From Janthinobacterium sp. GW458P (lineage in GTDB: Bacteria; Pseudomonadota; Gammaproteobacteria; Burkholderiales; Burkholderiaceae_D), in NCBI RefSeq assembly GCF_002127585.1, contig NZ_NEGZ01000002.1, positions 1 to 64,000 on the forward strand: a DNA stretch of 64,000 bases, given 5' to 3'. The number at the start of each line of letters is the position of its first letter. The stretch's first letter is position 1. Positions 42,520 to 51,676 of the stretch are shown here, one piece after another. The notes under the pieces are model-generated. The model ran no database searches. It saw only the letters and a list, made by a program, of their open reading frames with translations, and was not told the origin of the DNA. A program made the translations under genes and the position numbers.

Positions 42520-43179
42520 ATGCGCTTATTGCTGGTAGAAGACGACACGATGATCGGCGAGGTGGTGCTCGACCTGCTGCGCGCCGAGCATTACGCGGTA
42601 GACTGGGTCAAGGATGGCGACATGGCCGACACGGCCCTGCAGACGCAGACCTATGACCTGGTGCTGCTGGACCTGGGCTTGCCGCGCAAGGATGGCCTCG
42701 ACGTGCTGCGCTCGATGCGCTTGCGCAAGCTCGACACGCCCGTGCTGGTGGCCACGGCGCGCGACGCCGTCGAGCAGCGCATCGCGGGCCTGGACGCGGG
42801 CGCCGACGATTACGTATTAAAACCGTATGACCTCGACGAGCTGCTGGCGCGCATCCGCGCCCTGCTGCGGCGCGCCTCGGGCCGTCCGGAGCCCATCTTC
42901 GAGCACCAGGGCGTGTCCATCAATCCGCTGACGCGCGAAGTGATCGCCGATGGCCATCCCGTGAACCTGTCGGCGCGCGAATGGGCCGTGCTCGAAGCGC
43001 TGATCGCGCGTCCCGGCATCGTGCTGTCGCGCGCGCAGCTGGAAGAAAAGCTGTACAGCTGGAAGGATGAAGTCAACAGCAACGCCGTGGAAGTGTATAT
43101 CCACGGCTTGCGCAAGAAGCTCGGCAGCGACTTGATCCAGAACGTGCGCGGCCTCGGCTACATGGTGCCGAAGGCATGA
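42520..43179 (+). CDS. OmpR/PmrA-family response regulator (QseB-like)
   Basis: The 219-residue protein begins MRLLLVEDDTMIGE. It has the phosphorylation region DLVLLDLGLPRKDG, VATARDA, a Lys in VLKPYD, and a winged-helix output domain (NLSAREWAVLEALIARPGIV through VYIHGLRKKLG). The Tyr/Gly-rich end NVRGLGYMV is typical of PmrA/QseB/TctD proteins. Its stop overlaps the kinase start as ATGA (43176-43179). The boxes before degP fit its family. Confidence 0.95.
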   Translation: MRLLLVEDDTMIGEVVLDLLRAEHYAVDWVKDGDMADTALQTQTYDLVLLDLGLPRKDGLDVLRSMRLRKLDTPVLVATARDAVEQRIAGLDAGADDYVLKPYDLDELLARIRALLRRASGRPEPIFEHQGVSINPLTREVIADGHPVNLSAREWAVLEALIARPGIVLSRAQLEEKLYSWKDEVNSNAVEVYIHGLRKKLGSDLIQNVRGLGYMVPKA

Positions 43180-44516
43180 GGATGAAGGTCACGGTGACGC
43201 ATTCGCTGCGCGGCCGCCTGCTGTGGTTTCTGCTGGCGGCCATCATCATGGCGGCGCTGGCGCAGGCCTCGATCGCCTACCGCAGCGCCCTGTACGACGC
43301 CGACCAGATCTTTGACTATCACATGCAGCAGATGGCCCTGTCGCTGCGCTCGGGCGCGCCGCTGGCCAACCATGCGGAAGCCTTGCCGGCCGATCCCGTC
43401 AACAATGACATGGTGGTGCAGGTGTGGACCCCGGACGGCGTGCAGGTCTTCCGCTCGATCACGCGCGCGGAATTGCCGCAGCGCGCCGTGCTGGGCTTTT
43501 CCAATGTGAAGGCCAACGGCACCACCTACCGCATCTTTTCCGTGCAAACCAGTTCCCAGACCGTGCAGATCGCCCAGGACATGGCCGTTCGCAAGCGCAT
43601 GGCCGGCAGCCTGGCGCTGCGCACGGTCGGTCCCATCGCCCTGATGGCGCCGATCCTGATGCTCGTCGTCTGGTGGGTCGTCAGCGGTTCGCTGGCGCCC
43701 GTCTCGCGCGTGCGCAAGCAGGTGGCGGCGCGCCAGGCGGACGATTTGTCGCCCGTCTCGGAAGCGGGCTTGCCCGACGAAGTGCGGCCCCTGGTGCATG
43801 AACTCAATTTGCTGTTCGGACGTGTCAAAACGGCGTTCGACGCGCAGCAGCATTTCGTCGCCGACGCCGCGCATGAATTGCGCACGCCGCTGGCGGCCCT
43901 GAAACTGCAGGTGCTGAGCCTGGAGCGGGCCGAATCGCAGGAAAAGCGCAGCCTGGCGATTTCCCGCGTCAGCGCCGGCATCGAGCGGGCCACGCGCCTG
44001 GTCGAGCAGCTGCTGGTGCTGGCCCGCCAGGAGGCCAGCGCCGCCAGCGGCGACCAGCTGCAGGCGGTGGACTTGAACGACGTCGTCAAGCGCGCGCTGG
44101 GCGACATGGCCGGCATCGCGCAGGCGCGCAAGATCGACCTGGGCCTGCATCACATGGATGCGGCCAGCGTCGCCGGCCAGGCCGACGCACTCAACATCAT
44201 GCTGCGCAACCTGGTCGACAACGCCATCAAGTACACGCCGCAGGGCGGCACGGTCGACATCGACCTGCGCGCCAGCCCCGTCGGCGTGACCTTGTCCGTG
44301 GAGGACAGCGGCCCCGGCATCCCGCCCGAGGAGCGCGAGCGCGTCTTCAGCCGCTTCTACCGCGTGCCCGGCACGGACGCCAACGGCAGCGGCCTGGGGC
44401 TGGCCATCATCAAGGCCATCGCCGAACGCCATGGCGCGCGCCTGGTGCTGGACAAGTCCGAGCGCCTGGGCGGCCTGTGCGTGCGCGTGGAATTCCCCTT
44501 GTCGGTGAAAAAATGA
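43176..44516 (+). CDS. Sensor histidine kinase, QseC/PmrB-like
   Basis: The 446-residue inner-membrane kinase has two membrane segments (about 13-35 and 150-172) flanking a periplasmic sensor of the two-component-sensor N-terminal type (VVQVWTPDGVQVFRS). The catalytic core carries the H-box FVADAAHELRTPLAALKLQ, N-box LRNLVDNAIKYTP, and glycine boxes VEDSGPGIP and GSGLGLAI. It is complete and should phosphorylate the regulator encoded just upstream. It is the last gene of the degP operon. Confidence 0.95.
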   Translation: MRMKVTVTHSLRGRLLWFLLAAIIMAALAQASIAYRSALYDADQIFDYHMQQMALSLRSGAPLANHAEALPADPVNNDMVVQVWTPDGVQVFRSITRAELPQRAVLGFSNVKANGTTYRIFSVQTSSQTVQIAQDMAVRKRMAGSLALRTVGPIALMAPILMLVVWWVVSGSLAPVSRVRKQVAARQADDLSPVSEAGLPDEVRPLVHELNLLFGRVKTAFDAQQHFVADAAHELRTPLAALKLQVLSLERAESQEKRSLAISRVSAGIERATRLVEQLLVLARQEASAASGDQLQAVDLNDVVKRALGDMAGIAQARKIDLGLHHMDAASVAGQADALNIMLRNLVDNAIKYTPQGGTVDIDLRASPVGVTLSVEDSGPGIPPEERERVFSRFYRVPGTDANGSGLGLAIIKAIAERHGARLVLDKSERLGGLCVRVEFPLSVKK

Positions 44517-44635
44517 GGCAGATTTCCCTCAGCTTTGCCCTGGCGTGAGGCGTATCTTTAATCTGGCGCATTGACGCGCGCGTCGTGGCCCTATATTGTC
44601 TGCGAAACAAGCAGAACCAGACCACGGAGCGCAGC

Positions 44636-45781
44636 ATGCAGAGAATCGGATTTTCAGGAACCCTCGACCCCATCACCAACGGCCACATGTGGGTGATCGG
44701 CGAGGCGCGTTCGCTTGCCGACGAGGTGATCGTCTTCCTGTCGCAAAACCCCGCCAAGAAACCGCAATTCCCCGCCGAGGACCGCAAGCGCATCATCGAG
44801 CAGAGCGCGCGCGAGTGCGGCTGGGAGAACGTGCAGGTGGTCATCGTCAAGGGCGACTACACGGCGCGCGCGGCGAAAAAGCACGGCTGCGACTACCTGA
44901 TCCGCGGCATCCGCACGACGGCCGATTTCGACTATGAAAACCTGATCCAGCAAACGAATGTGGACGTGTTGCAGGGCGCCAAGACCATCTTCGTCATGCC
45001 GCCGCGCGACCTCGGCTCCGTCAGCTCCAGCTTTGTCAAGGCGCTGGAAGGGCCGGTCGGCTGGAACTGGACCATGAAGAAATTCGTCCCCGGCCCCGCC
45101 TACCACGCGTGGATACTCGACTGCCTGCGCAAGGAGTGGGAAGCGCTGTGGAACTACGCCGCCGCGTCGCAGGCCGGCATCGCGCTGTGTGATCACTGGT
45201 TCGCGCACCTGACGGGGCCGCAGGCGTATGGCGGCCCTGATCGCCACTACCACAACCTCGACCACCTGGTGCACGGCCTGTCCGAAATCCGCGTGTGGGC
45301 CGACAACACGTATGCCTCGAAACGCGACAGCGCGCTGGTGAAGAAGGCGTTCTGGTTCCACGATGCCGTCTACAGCCACGACGAAGATGCCCTGTATTCG
45401 AGCGAGGAGGCGAGCGCCCAGCTGTGGCTGGCCAGCGGCCTCGATGCGGACGACAACCTTGATGTAGCGCAATTGATACGCGTCACCGACCATTTCCAGG
45501 GGCCCGGCATCAGCCATGCGCTGAAGGACGCCATGCTCTGCGCCGACCTGGCCATCCTGGGGCAGGACGACGAGGTGTACCAGGCCTACACGCAAGCGAT
45601 CGGCCGCGAATACGCGCATGTCGATCCCGTGCGCTTCAAGCAGCAGCGGGGCCTGGCCCTGCAGCATCTGTGCGGCAAGGCGCAGGCGGGCCAGCTGTTT
45701 GGCGACGCGTATTTCGCCGACCAGTACAACGAGCGGGCCATCGAGAACATGCAGAAAGAGATCGCGGCCCTGGCGGGCTGA
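44636..45781 (+). CDS. CoaD-like nucleotidyltransferase fused to an HD-type hydrolase
   Basis: The 381-residue protein has two parts. Residues 1-165 resemble phosphopantetheine adenylyltransferase: FSGTLDPITNGH with TNGH at 14-17, CDYLIRGIRTTADFDYE and GSVSSSFVKAL. Residues about 175-381 resemble the predicted metal-dependent HD hydrolases (COG4339 type), with HYHNLDH at 204-210 and FHDAVY (H242, D243). Normal CoaD is about 160 residues. GGAG lies 7 nt before the ATG at 44636. It could make a nucleotide-coupled intermediate and hydrolyse it, but the function is unknown. Confidence 0.82.
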   Translation: MQRIGFSGTLDPITNGHMWVIGEARSLADEVIVFLSQNPAKKPQFPAEDRKRIIEQSARECGWENVQVVIVKGDYTARAAKKHGCDYLIRGIRTTADFDYENLIQQTNVDVLQGAKTIFVMPPRDLGSVSSSFVKALEGPVGWNWTMKKFVPGPAYHAWILDCLRKEWEALWNYAAASQAGIALCDHWFAHLTGPQAYGGPDRHYHNLDHLVHGLSEIRVWADNTYASKRDSALVKKAFWFHDAVYSHDEDALYSSEEASAQLWLASGLDADDNLDVAQLIRVTDHFQGPGISHALKDAMLCADLAILGQDDEVYQAYTQAIGREYAHVDPVRFKQQRGLALQHLCGKAQAGQLFGDAYFADQYNERAIENMQKEIAALAG

Positions 45782-45841
45782 GCATCGTCAGCCGCTTGCT
45801 GCCAGGGATGAGCTGTCGCAAATCATCGCTGGCTTGCCGCC

Positions 45842-48040
45842 CTAGCGGGCCGCCGCCCTGGCGCGCGCCGCGTGCAGCTTCTTGAAGCTGTCGATCAGGC
45901 GTTCGTGCCGGTCCAGGCCTTCCAGCTGCATGCTGGTCGGCGTCAGGCCGAAGAAGCGCACGCTGCCGTCCACCGAGCCCAGCGCCGCGTCCATGCGGGC
46001 GTCGCCATACATGCGGCGGAAATTGACGACGTAATCGTCCAGTTCCAGCTCGTCATCGAGTTCCACTTCCAGCACCACGTTCAAGGCTTGATAGAACAGC
46101 TTGCGCTCGACCGTGTTGTCGTTGTACTGCAGGAAGGCGCCCACCAGCTCGTGCGCTTCCTCGAATTGCTGCAGGGCAAGGTTGATCAGCAGTTTCAGTT
46201 CCAGCACCGTGAGCTGGCCCCAGTCCGTATTTTCGTCAAATTCGATGCCGATCAGGGTGGCGATGTCGCCGTAATCATCGAGTTCGCTGTTTTCCAGGCG
46301 GTCGAGCAGCGCTTCCAGGCTGGCGTCGTCCAGGCGGTGCAGGTTCAGGACATCGGCGCGGAACAGCAGCGCCTTGTTGGTATTGTCCCAGATCAAATCT
46401 TCGATCGGATACACCTCGGAATAACCGGGCACGAGGATACGGCAGGCGACGGCGCCCAGCTGGTCATACACGGCCGTGTACGCCTCTTTGCCCATGCCGG
46501 CGAGGATGCCGAACAGGGTCGCCGCTTCCTCGGCATTCGAGTTCTCGCCATGGCCGGAGAAATCCCACTCGACGAAAGCGTAATCGGCCTTGGCGCTGAA
46601 GAAGCGCCACGAGACGATGCCGCTCGAATCGATGAAGTGCTCGACGAAGTTGTTCGGCTCGGTGACGGCTTCGCTGGCAAACGTCGGCTGCGGCAAGTCG
46701 TTCAAGCCTTCGAAGCTGCGGCCCTGCAGCAATTCCGTCAGGCTGCGCTCGAGCGCCACCTCAAAGCTCGGGTGCGCGCCGAACGAGGCGAACACGCCGC
46801 CCGTGCGCGGGTTCATCAGGGTGACGCACATCAGCGGATACACGCCGCCCAGCGACGCATCCTTGACCAGCACGGGGAAGCCCTGTTCTTCCAGGCCGGC
46901 GATGCCGGCCACGATGCCCGGGTATTTCGCCAGCACTTCCTGCGGCACGTCGGGCAGGGCGATCTCGCCTTCGATGATTTCGCGCTTGACGGCCCGCTCG
47001 AAAATTTCTGACAGGCATTGCACCTGTGCTTCGGCCAGGGTATTGCCGGCGCTCATGCCATTGCTGACATACAGGTTTTCAATCAGGTTGGACGGGAAAT
47101 ACACGGTCTCGCCGTCGGACTGGCGCACGTATGGCAGCGAGCAGATGCCGCGCTCCGCATTGCCGGAATTGGTGTCGACCAGGTGCGAGCCGCGCAGCTC
47201 GCCATCAGGGTCGTAGATGCCCAGGCTGTACGCATCGAGGATTTCCTTGGGCAGCGCATCCTTGCGGCCAGGCTTGAACCAGCGCTCGTTCGGATAATGC
47301 ACGAATGGCGCGTTGGCGATGTCTTCGCCCCAGAACGCGCCCGCGTAGAAATGGTTGTTATTGAGGCGTTCGATATACTCGCCCAGGGCCGACGCCAGCG
47401 CGCTTTCCTTGCTCGCGCCCTTGCCGTTGGTAAAGCACATGGGCGAGTGCGCGTCGCGGACATGCAGCGACCACACATTGGGCACGATATTGCGCCACGA
47501 GGCGATTTCAATCTTGATGCCCAGGTTCGCCAGCACGCCCGACATATTGGCAATGGTCTGCTCCAGCGGCAGATCCTTGCCCACAATATAGGTGTTCGCT
47601 GCGCCGGCCGGATTGAGCATCAGCAAGGACTGCGCATCGGCATCCAGATTCGCGACTTCTTCGATGACGAACTCGGGTCCCTCCTGCACCACTTTTTTCA
47701 CCGTGCAACGCTCGATCGAGCGCAGGATGCCCTGGCGGTCCTTGGCGGAGATATCTTCCGGCAACTCGACCTGGATCTTGAAAATCTGCTGGTAGCGGTT
47801 TTCCGGATCGACGATGTTGTTCTGCGACAGACGGATGTTTTCGGTGGAAATATTGCGCGTATTGCAATACAGCTTCACGAAGTACGCGGCACACAGTGCC
47901 GATGAGGCCAAAAAATAGTCGAACGGGCCAGGCGCCGAGCCATCGCCCTTGTAGCGGATGGGCTGGTCGGCGATGACCGTAAAATCGTCGAACTTGGCTT
48001 CGAGACGCAGCTTGTCGAGAAAGTTGACTTTAATTTCCAT
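45842..48040 (-). CDS. ycaO: OsmC-YcaO fusion protein
   Basis: This 732-residue protein has an OsmC-like domain (about 1-145; YKGDGSAPGPFDYFLASSALCAAYFVKLYC with its Cys). A YcaO domain follows (about 160-580), with ATP-binding patterns SALGEYIER and LAEAQVQCLSEIFER. The C-terminal part is a TPR-like acidic helical region. YcaO proteins activate amide backbones with ATP, for example for ribosomal protein or peptide modification; this fused subfamily has been tied to RimO-type methylthiolation in E. coli YcaO. The start is an ATG at 48040; an in-frame TTG lies at 48052. Confidence 0.9.
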   Translation of the reverse strand: MEIKVNFLDKLRLEAKFDDFTVIADQPIRYKGDGSAPGPFDYFLASSALCAAYFVKLYCNTRNISTENIRLSQNNIVDPENRYQQIFKIQVELPEDISAKDRQGILRSIERCTVKKVVQEGPEFVIEEVANLDADAQSLLMLNPAGAANTYIVGKDLPLEQTIANMSGVLANLGIKIEIASWRNIVPNVWSLHVRDAHSPMCFTNGKGASKESALASALGEYIERLNNNHFYAGAFWGEDIANAPFVHYPNERWFKPGRKDALPKEILDAYSLGIYDPDGELRGSHLVDTNSGNAERGICSLPYVRQSDGETVYFPSNLIENLYVSNGMSAGNTLAEAQVQCLSEIFERAVKREIIEGEIALPDVPQEVLAKYPGIVAGIAGLEEQGFPVLVKDASLGGVYPLMCVTLMNPRTGGVFASFGAHPSFEVALERSLTELLQGRSFEGLNDLPQPTFASEAVTEPNNFVEHFIDSSGIVSWRFFSAKADYAFVEWDFSGHGENSNAEEAATLFGILAGMGKEAYTAVYDQLGAVACRILVPGYSEVYPIEDLIWDNTNKALLFRADVLNLHRLDDASLEALLDRLENSELDDYGDIATLIGIEFDENTDWGQLTVLELKLLINLALQQFEEAHELVGAFLQYNDNTVERKLFYQALNVVLEVELDDELELDDYVVNFRRMYGDARMDAALGSVDGSVRFFGLTPTSMQLEGLDRHERLIDSFKKLHAARARAAAR

Positions 48041-48244
48041 GAGGTAATCCAATACTGTGCTTATGAGTTAGCCGCTATTATCCGTGCTTTCCGCCGCAGG
48101 GCAAAGAAAGTTGGCCGCAGCCACGCCGCTCGCTTTGGCCTGCAGGGATGGCTCAAGCGTGGCCCGGGGAGCCGCGGCGATGCATGGCGCCAGTTCGGGC
48201 ATGCAATATAATGTCCGAGTTGAGTACACGAATGTGGCAAAGTG

Positions 48245-49003
48245 ATGAACGTGACAATTTTCAGGCGGCTTGCAATTGCCTTGATGTTGCTGGTGCAGCC
48301 CTGGTGCGCCATGAGCGCGCCGCTCAGGATTGAAACCATCCACGGCCCGCCGTGGGGATTCGTTGGCAGCGATGGCCGGCCCACCGGCATGATGTACGAA
48401 ATCGGCAATCGCATCGCAGAAGTGGCGGGCTTCGCCTACACCAATTCCCTGATCCCCTATCCCAGAACCGCCGCCGATATTGAAAACGGGAGCGCCGACT
48501 TTACCATACGTTTCGGCAATGAGCAGATGACGCGCGGCGCCGTGCCGGTCGGCGTTGTCGTGTCGATGCCTGTCATCGTGGTCGGCCCGGCGGGGAAGCA
48601 CTACCGTCATCTGGATGAATTGCGCGGCAAGACCGTAGGCATCGTCCGCACCAGCAAATATGTGGAGCAATTTGACACGGACAATGCAATCCAGAAGTAT
48701 TCTGTCAATGACTACGTGGCAATGGCAAAAATGTTGTCAATGCGACGTCTGGATGCGGGAATAGGCTCCAGCGTGGGCTTGTATTACGGCGCCTATATGG
48801 CCGGCATCAAAGCGGCAGACCTGGGTGCGCCGCTCGTCCTGGGCAGCAACGATTTCATCCTGTTTTTTTCCAGGAAAAACGCACGCCCGGAAACCCAGTT
48901 GGCATTAAAAGAGGCGCTACAAAAACTCACCAGCAGTGGCGAGATCAGGCAGATCATGGGCAAGTACACCAAATCGTTCAGCATGGATCTGCCGCAGAAA
49001 TAA
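48245..49003 (+). CDS. Periplasmic solute-binding protein (SBP family 3-like)
   Basis: The 252-residue exported protein has a signal peptide (about 1-24, ending CAMSA). The bi-lobed binding-protein pattern is LRIETIHGPPWGFVGSDGRPTGMMYEIGNRIAEVAG, DFTIRFGNEQM, LDELRGKTVGIVRTSKY and the terminal LQKLTSSGEIRQIMGKY. No transporter permease genes are next to it, so it may be an orphan binding protein. A TATAAT lies at 48207-48212. The ATG at 48245 is preceded by an overlapping GTG. Confidence 0.88.
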   Translation: MNVTIFRRLAIALMLLVQPWCAMSAPLRIETIHGPPWGFVGSDGRPTGMMYEIGNRIAEVAGFAYTNSLIPYPRTAADIENGSADFTIRFGNEQMTRGAVPVGVVVSMPVIVVGPAGKHYRHLDELRGKTVGIVRTSKYVEQFDTDNAIQKYSVNDYVAMAKMLSMRRLDAGIGSSVGLYYGAYMAGIKAADLGAPLVLGSNDFILFFSRKNARPETQLALKEALQKLTSSGEIRQIMGKYTKSFSMDLPQK

Positions 49004-49042
49004 GCTGTGCGCCAGATCCGGCGCGTCGAGACAATTGGAAAC

Positions 49043-49078
49043 AACAGCGGCTGCCCATGCCGGCGCAGCCGCTGTTTT
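49043..49078. terminator. Bidirectional terminator between binding protein and receptor genes
   Basis: AACAGCGGCTGC (49043-49054) pairs perfectly with GCAGCCGCTGTT (49065-49076), followed by TT and preceded by A residues. It lies between convergent genes. Confidence 0.85.
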
Positions 49079-49096
49079 CTTATGCGGACACGGTGG

Positions 49097-51499
49097 TCAG
49101 AACTTCACCCACAGCCGGCCGAAATACGAGGCGCCGTTCAGGCCGAACTGCACGCTGTCGTACTTGAAGCCGTTGTCCGTCTCGTCCGCGTTTTGCGTGG
49201 TGGGCTTGACGTTGAAGATGTTATTGCCGCCGAAGGTCAGCTTGGTGTTCTTGTTGATGCTGTAGGTGAAGCTCAGGTCGGCCGAGGTCTTGGCCGCGTA
49301 GTGGGCGTTGGGCACGCCGTTGGCCGTGCCGCTGAAGGTGCCCAGGGTTTGCGGACCGAAGTAGATGATGCGCAGGTCGGACTCCAGCTTGCCCGTGACG
49401 TAGTCGAAGCCCAGCGTGGCTTTCGAACGGGGGCCGCCCTGTTCGATGAACAGGCGCTCGCGTTCGGACAGCAGTACGTCAGCATAGCCCGCCAGCGAAT
49501 CGGGCGTCTTGACCTTCGTCACTTCCGTCTTGCTTAAATTTAAGGCCAGGAAGGTGTTCAGGCGGTTGCCGGCCAGCTCGCCCTTGTGCGAGGCCGTCAG
49601 GTCCAGGCCGCGCGTGCGCGTGTCGACGGAATTGACGAAAAATTGCGCTTCCGTCACGCCCAGCAGGGCCAGGCGCGCGGCCAGGTCAGGATAGTTGCCC
49701 GCATTGAAGCGGCCCGACAGCACGATGCGGTCCTTGATCTTGATGTTGTACAGGTCGGCCGTGACGGAGATGGCCTGCGTCGGCGTCCAGGTGGTGCCGA
49801 ACGTAAAACTGGTGGATTTTTCTTCCTTCAGCTTGGGGATGCCGGCCGCGTTGGCGACGGCGCCGCCGTTCGGCGCCAGCACCACGTCGGTGGCGATGCC
49901 GCTGACGAAGTCGGTGAAGGTGGACGAGAAATACACCTGCTGCAGCGACGGCGCGCGGAAGCCCGTGCTGGCCGAGCCGCGCAGCAGCACCGTCGGCGCC
50001 ACTTTATAGCTGGCGGCCAGCTTGCCCGTCACGGTGGAGCCGAAATCGCTGAATTTTTCATAGCGCAGGGCGGCCTGGGTTTTCAGGCGTTCCGTCCAGT
50101 CCAGTTCCACGTCCGTGTAGGCGGCGATGCTGTGGCGCCTGGCCTTGGTCACGTCGCCGGGCTGGAAGCCGGGAAAGCCCTGGCTGCGGCCGTTGCCGCC
50201 CACGCCCACGCCGTCGGCGTCGATGTAGGAGCCCGGTTCGCCGGCCATGATCTTGTATTCCTCGCTGCGGTATTCGGCGCCGAAGGCCACGTTCATGCCG
50301 CGCATTACCGTGTCGTAGTAGCGGCTGAAATCGGCGTTGCTGGTCAGCTGCTGGAACGAGAAGCCGCCCGCGTCGAAGCTGCTGGCGCTGACGCCCTTGC
50401 CGCCGTTCAGCAGGTCGAGGTTGGCGATCGAGGCGTTCAGGGTATGGCTGATGTCGTAGCGCATCTTGTTATAGCCATAGGTTTGCGAAAAGTCAGCATG
50501 CCATTCGCCGATCTGGCTGCGGTGGCCGATGGTGGCGTACTGGTCGTCGATCTTGCCGTTAATAAATGGCACGAAACCGTCCGGGTACATGGCGGCCGAA
50601 TTGCGCGCAGGGATGTCGTCGCTGCCGATGCCGCCGCGGCCGAAGGCGGCGCTCGATGCGTCGCGCGTCTGCGCGCCGGCCGTGAAGTACAGCTTGCCCG
50701 TGCCGCTGGTGGCATAGTCGCCGTTCACGTACAGGGTCTTGTTCCTGGCCTTGGTGTCGCCGATGATGCGCATGCTGTCCGCGTCGGCCCGGTTCGAACG
50801 GCCCCGGTCCAGGTATTCGCCCGTGATGGCGAGCGTGCCCTGGTCGCCCAGCGCGATGCCGCAGTAGGCGGAGGTCATGTAATTCTTGCCGTCGCCGGCC
50901 GAGTACTGGCTGTAGCCGGCCACCGCTTCGCAGCCCAGGCTTTTCTTCAGTTCGATGTCGATCACGCCGGCGATGGCGTCCGATCCGTACTGGGCCGCGG
51001 CGCCGTCGCGCAGCACTTGCACGTTCTTGATCGCCAGCAAAGGAATCGCATTCATGTCCGTGCCCGTGTTGCCGCGGTTGCGTGCGCCAAACAGGTTGAC
51101 GAGGGCCGTCGTGTGGCGCCGCTTGCCGTTCACCAGCACGAGGGTCTGGTCGGAACCGAGGCCGCGCAGGGCGGCTGAATCGACGAGGTCGGCGCCATCG
51201 GCGCCCGTCTGGCGCGTGGAGTTGAACGAGGGCGAAATGTATTGCAGCGATTGCGCCAGGTCAAACTGCCCGCCTTGCTCGGCCACCCTGGAAATCGGAA
51301 TGATATCGACCGGCACCATGGTGTCGGTGGCGGAGCTGGCGACCCGGCGCGAGCCGACCACGCTGACCGTTTGCACGGGACCGTCCGTGGCGGCCGTGTC
51401 GCCGCTCTGTGCCATGGCGGCGGGACTGAACGCGGCCAGGGCGGCGCTGCCGTACAGGCTGATGAGGATGGCTTGACGCAAGGTGGTGAGGGTGGGCAC
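49097..51499 (-). CDS. TonB-dependent outer-membrane receptor
   Basis: The 800-residue protein has a signal peptide ending SPAAMAQ, a plug domain (SRRVASSATDTMVPVDIIPISRV through YGSDAIAGVIDIELKK) and a large barrel ending GASYFGRLWVKF with terminal Phe. It imports an unknown ligand using TonB energy. I chose a GTG start at 51499 because TTGGAGA lies 6 nt before it and the signal peptide follows directly; ATGs at 51568 and 51556 would add 19-23 non-signal residues. No Fur box was seen upstream. Confidence 0.9.
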   Translation of the reverse strand: MPTLTTLRQAILISLYGSAALAAFSPAAMAQSGDTAATDGPVQTVSVVGSRRVASSATDTMVPVDIIPISRVAEQGGQFDLAQSLQYISPSFNSTRQTGADGADLVDSAALRGLGSDQTLVLVNGKRRHTTALVNLFGARNRGNTGTDMNAIPLLAIKNVQVLRDGAAAQYGSDAIAGVIDIELKKSLGCEAVAGYSQYSAGDGKNYMTSAYCGIALGDQGTLAITGEYLDRGRSNRADADSMRIIGDTKARNKTLYVNGDYATSGTGKLYFTAGAQTRDASSAAFGRGGIGSDDIPARNSAAMYPDGFVPFINGKIDDQYATIGHRSQIGEWHADFSQTYGYNKMRYDISHTLNASIANLDLLNGGKGVSASSFDAGGFSFQQLTSNADFSRYYDTVMRGMNVAFGAEYRSEEYKIMAGEPGSYIDADGVGVGGNGRSQGFPGFQPGDVTKARRHSIAAYTDVELDWTERLKTQAALRYEKFSDFGSTVTGKLAASYKVAPTVLLRGSASTGFRAPSLQQVYFSSTFTDFVSGIATDVVLAPNGGAVANAAGIPKLKEEKSTSFTFGTTWTPTQAISVTADLYNIKIKDRIVLSGRFNAGNYPDLAARLALLGVTEAQFFVNSVDTRTRGLDLTASHKGELAGNRLNTFLALNLSKTEVTKVKTPDSLAGYADVLLSERERLFIEQGGPRSKATLGFDYVTGKLESDLRIIYFGPQTLGTFSGTANGVPNAHYAAKTSADLSFTYSINKNTKLTFGGNNIFNVKPTTQNADETDNGFKYDSVQFGLNGASYFGRLWVKF

Positions 51500-51676
51500 G
51501 CGGTGTCTCCAAGTGGCTGATGAGCAAGATTCGTGACTTGATTCTAGTGCCTTCATTTCAGCATTCACCAGCGATACTTTGTTTTGTTATTACAAATTTA
51601 CTGTAACTGTTGTTTCCTGGTTGATTATCTTTTGGCCGCTGCCCCGCTTGCCTTGTACCGGTGCGCGCTGCCCCGT

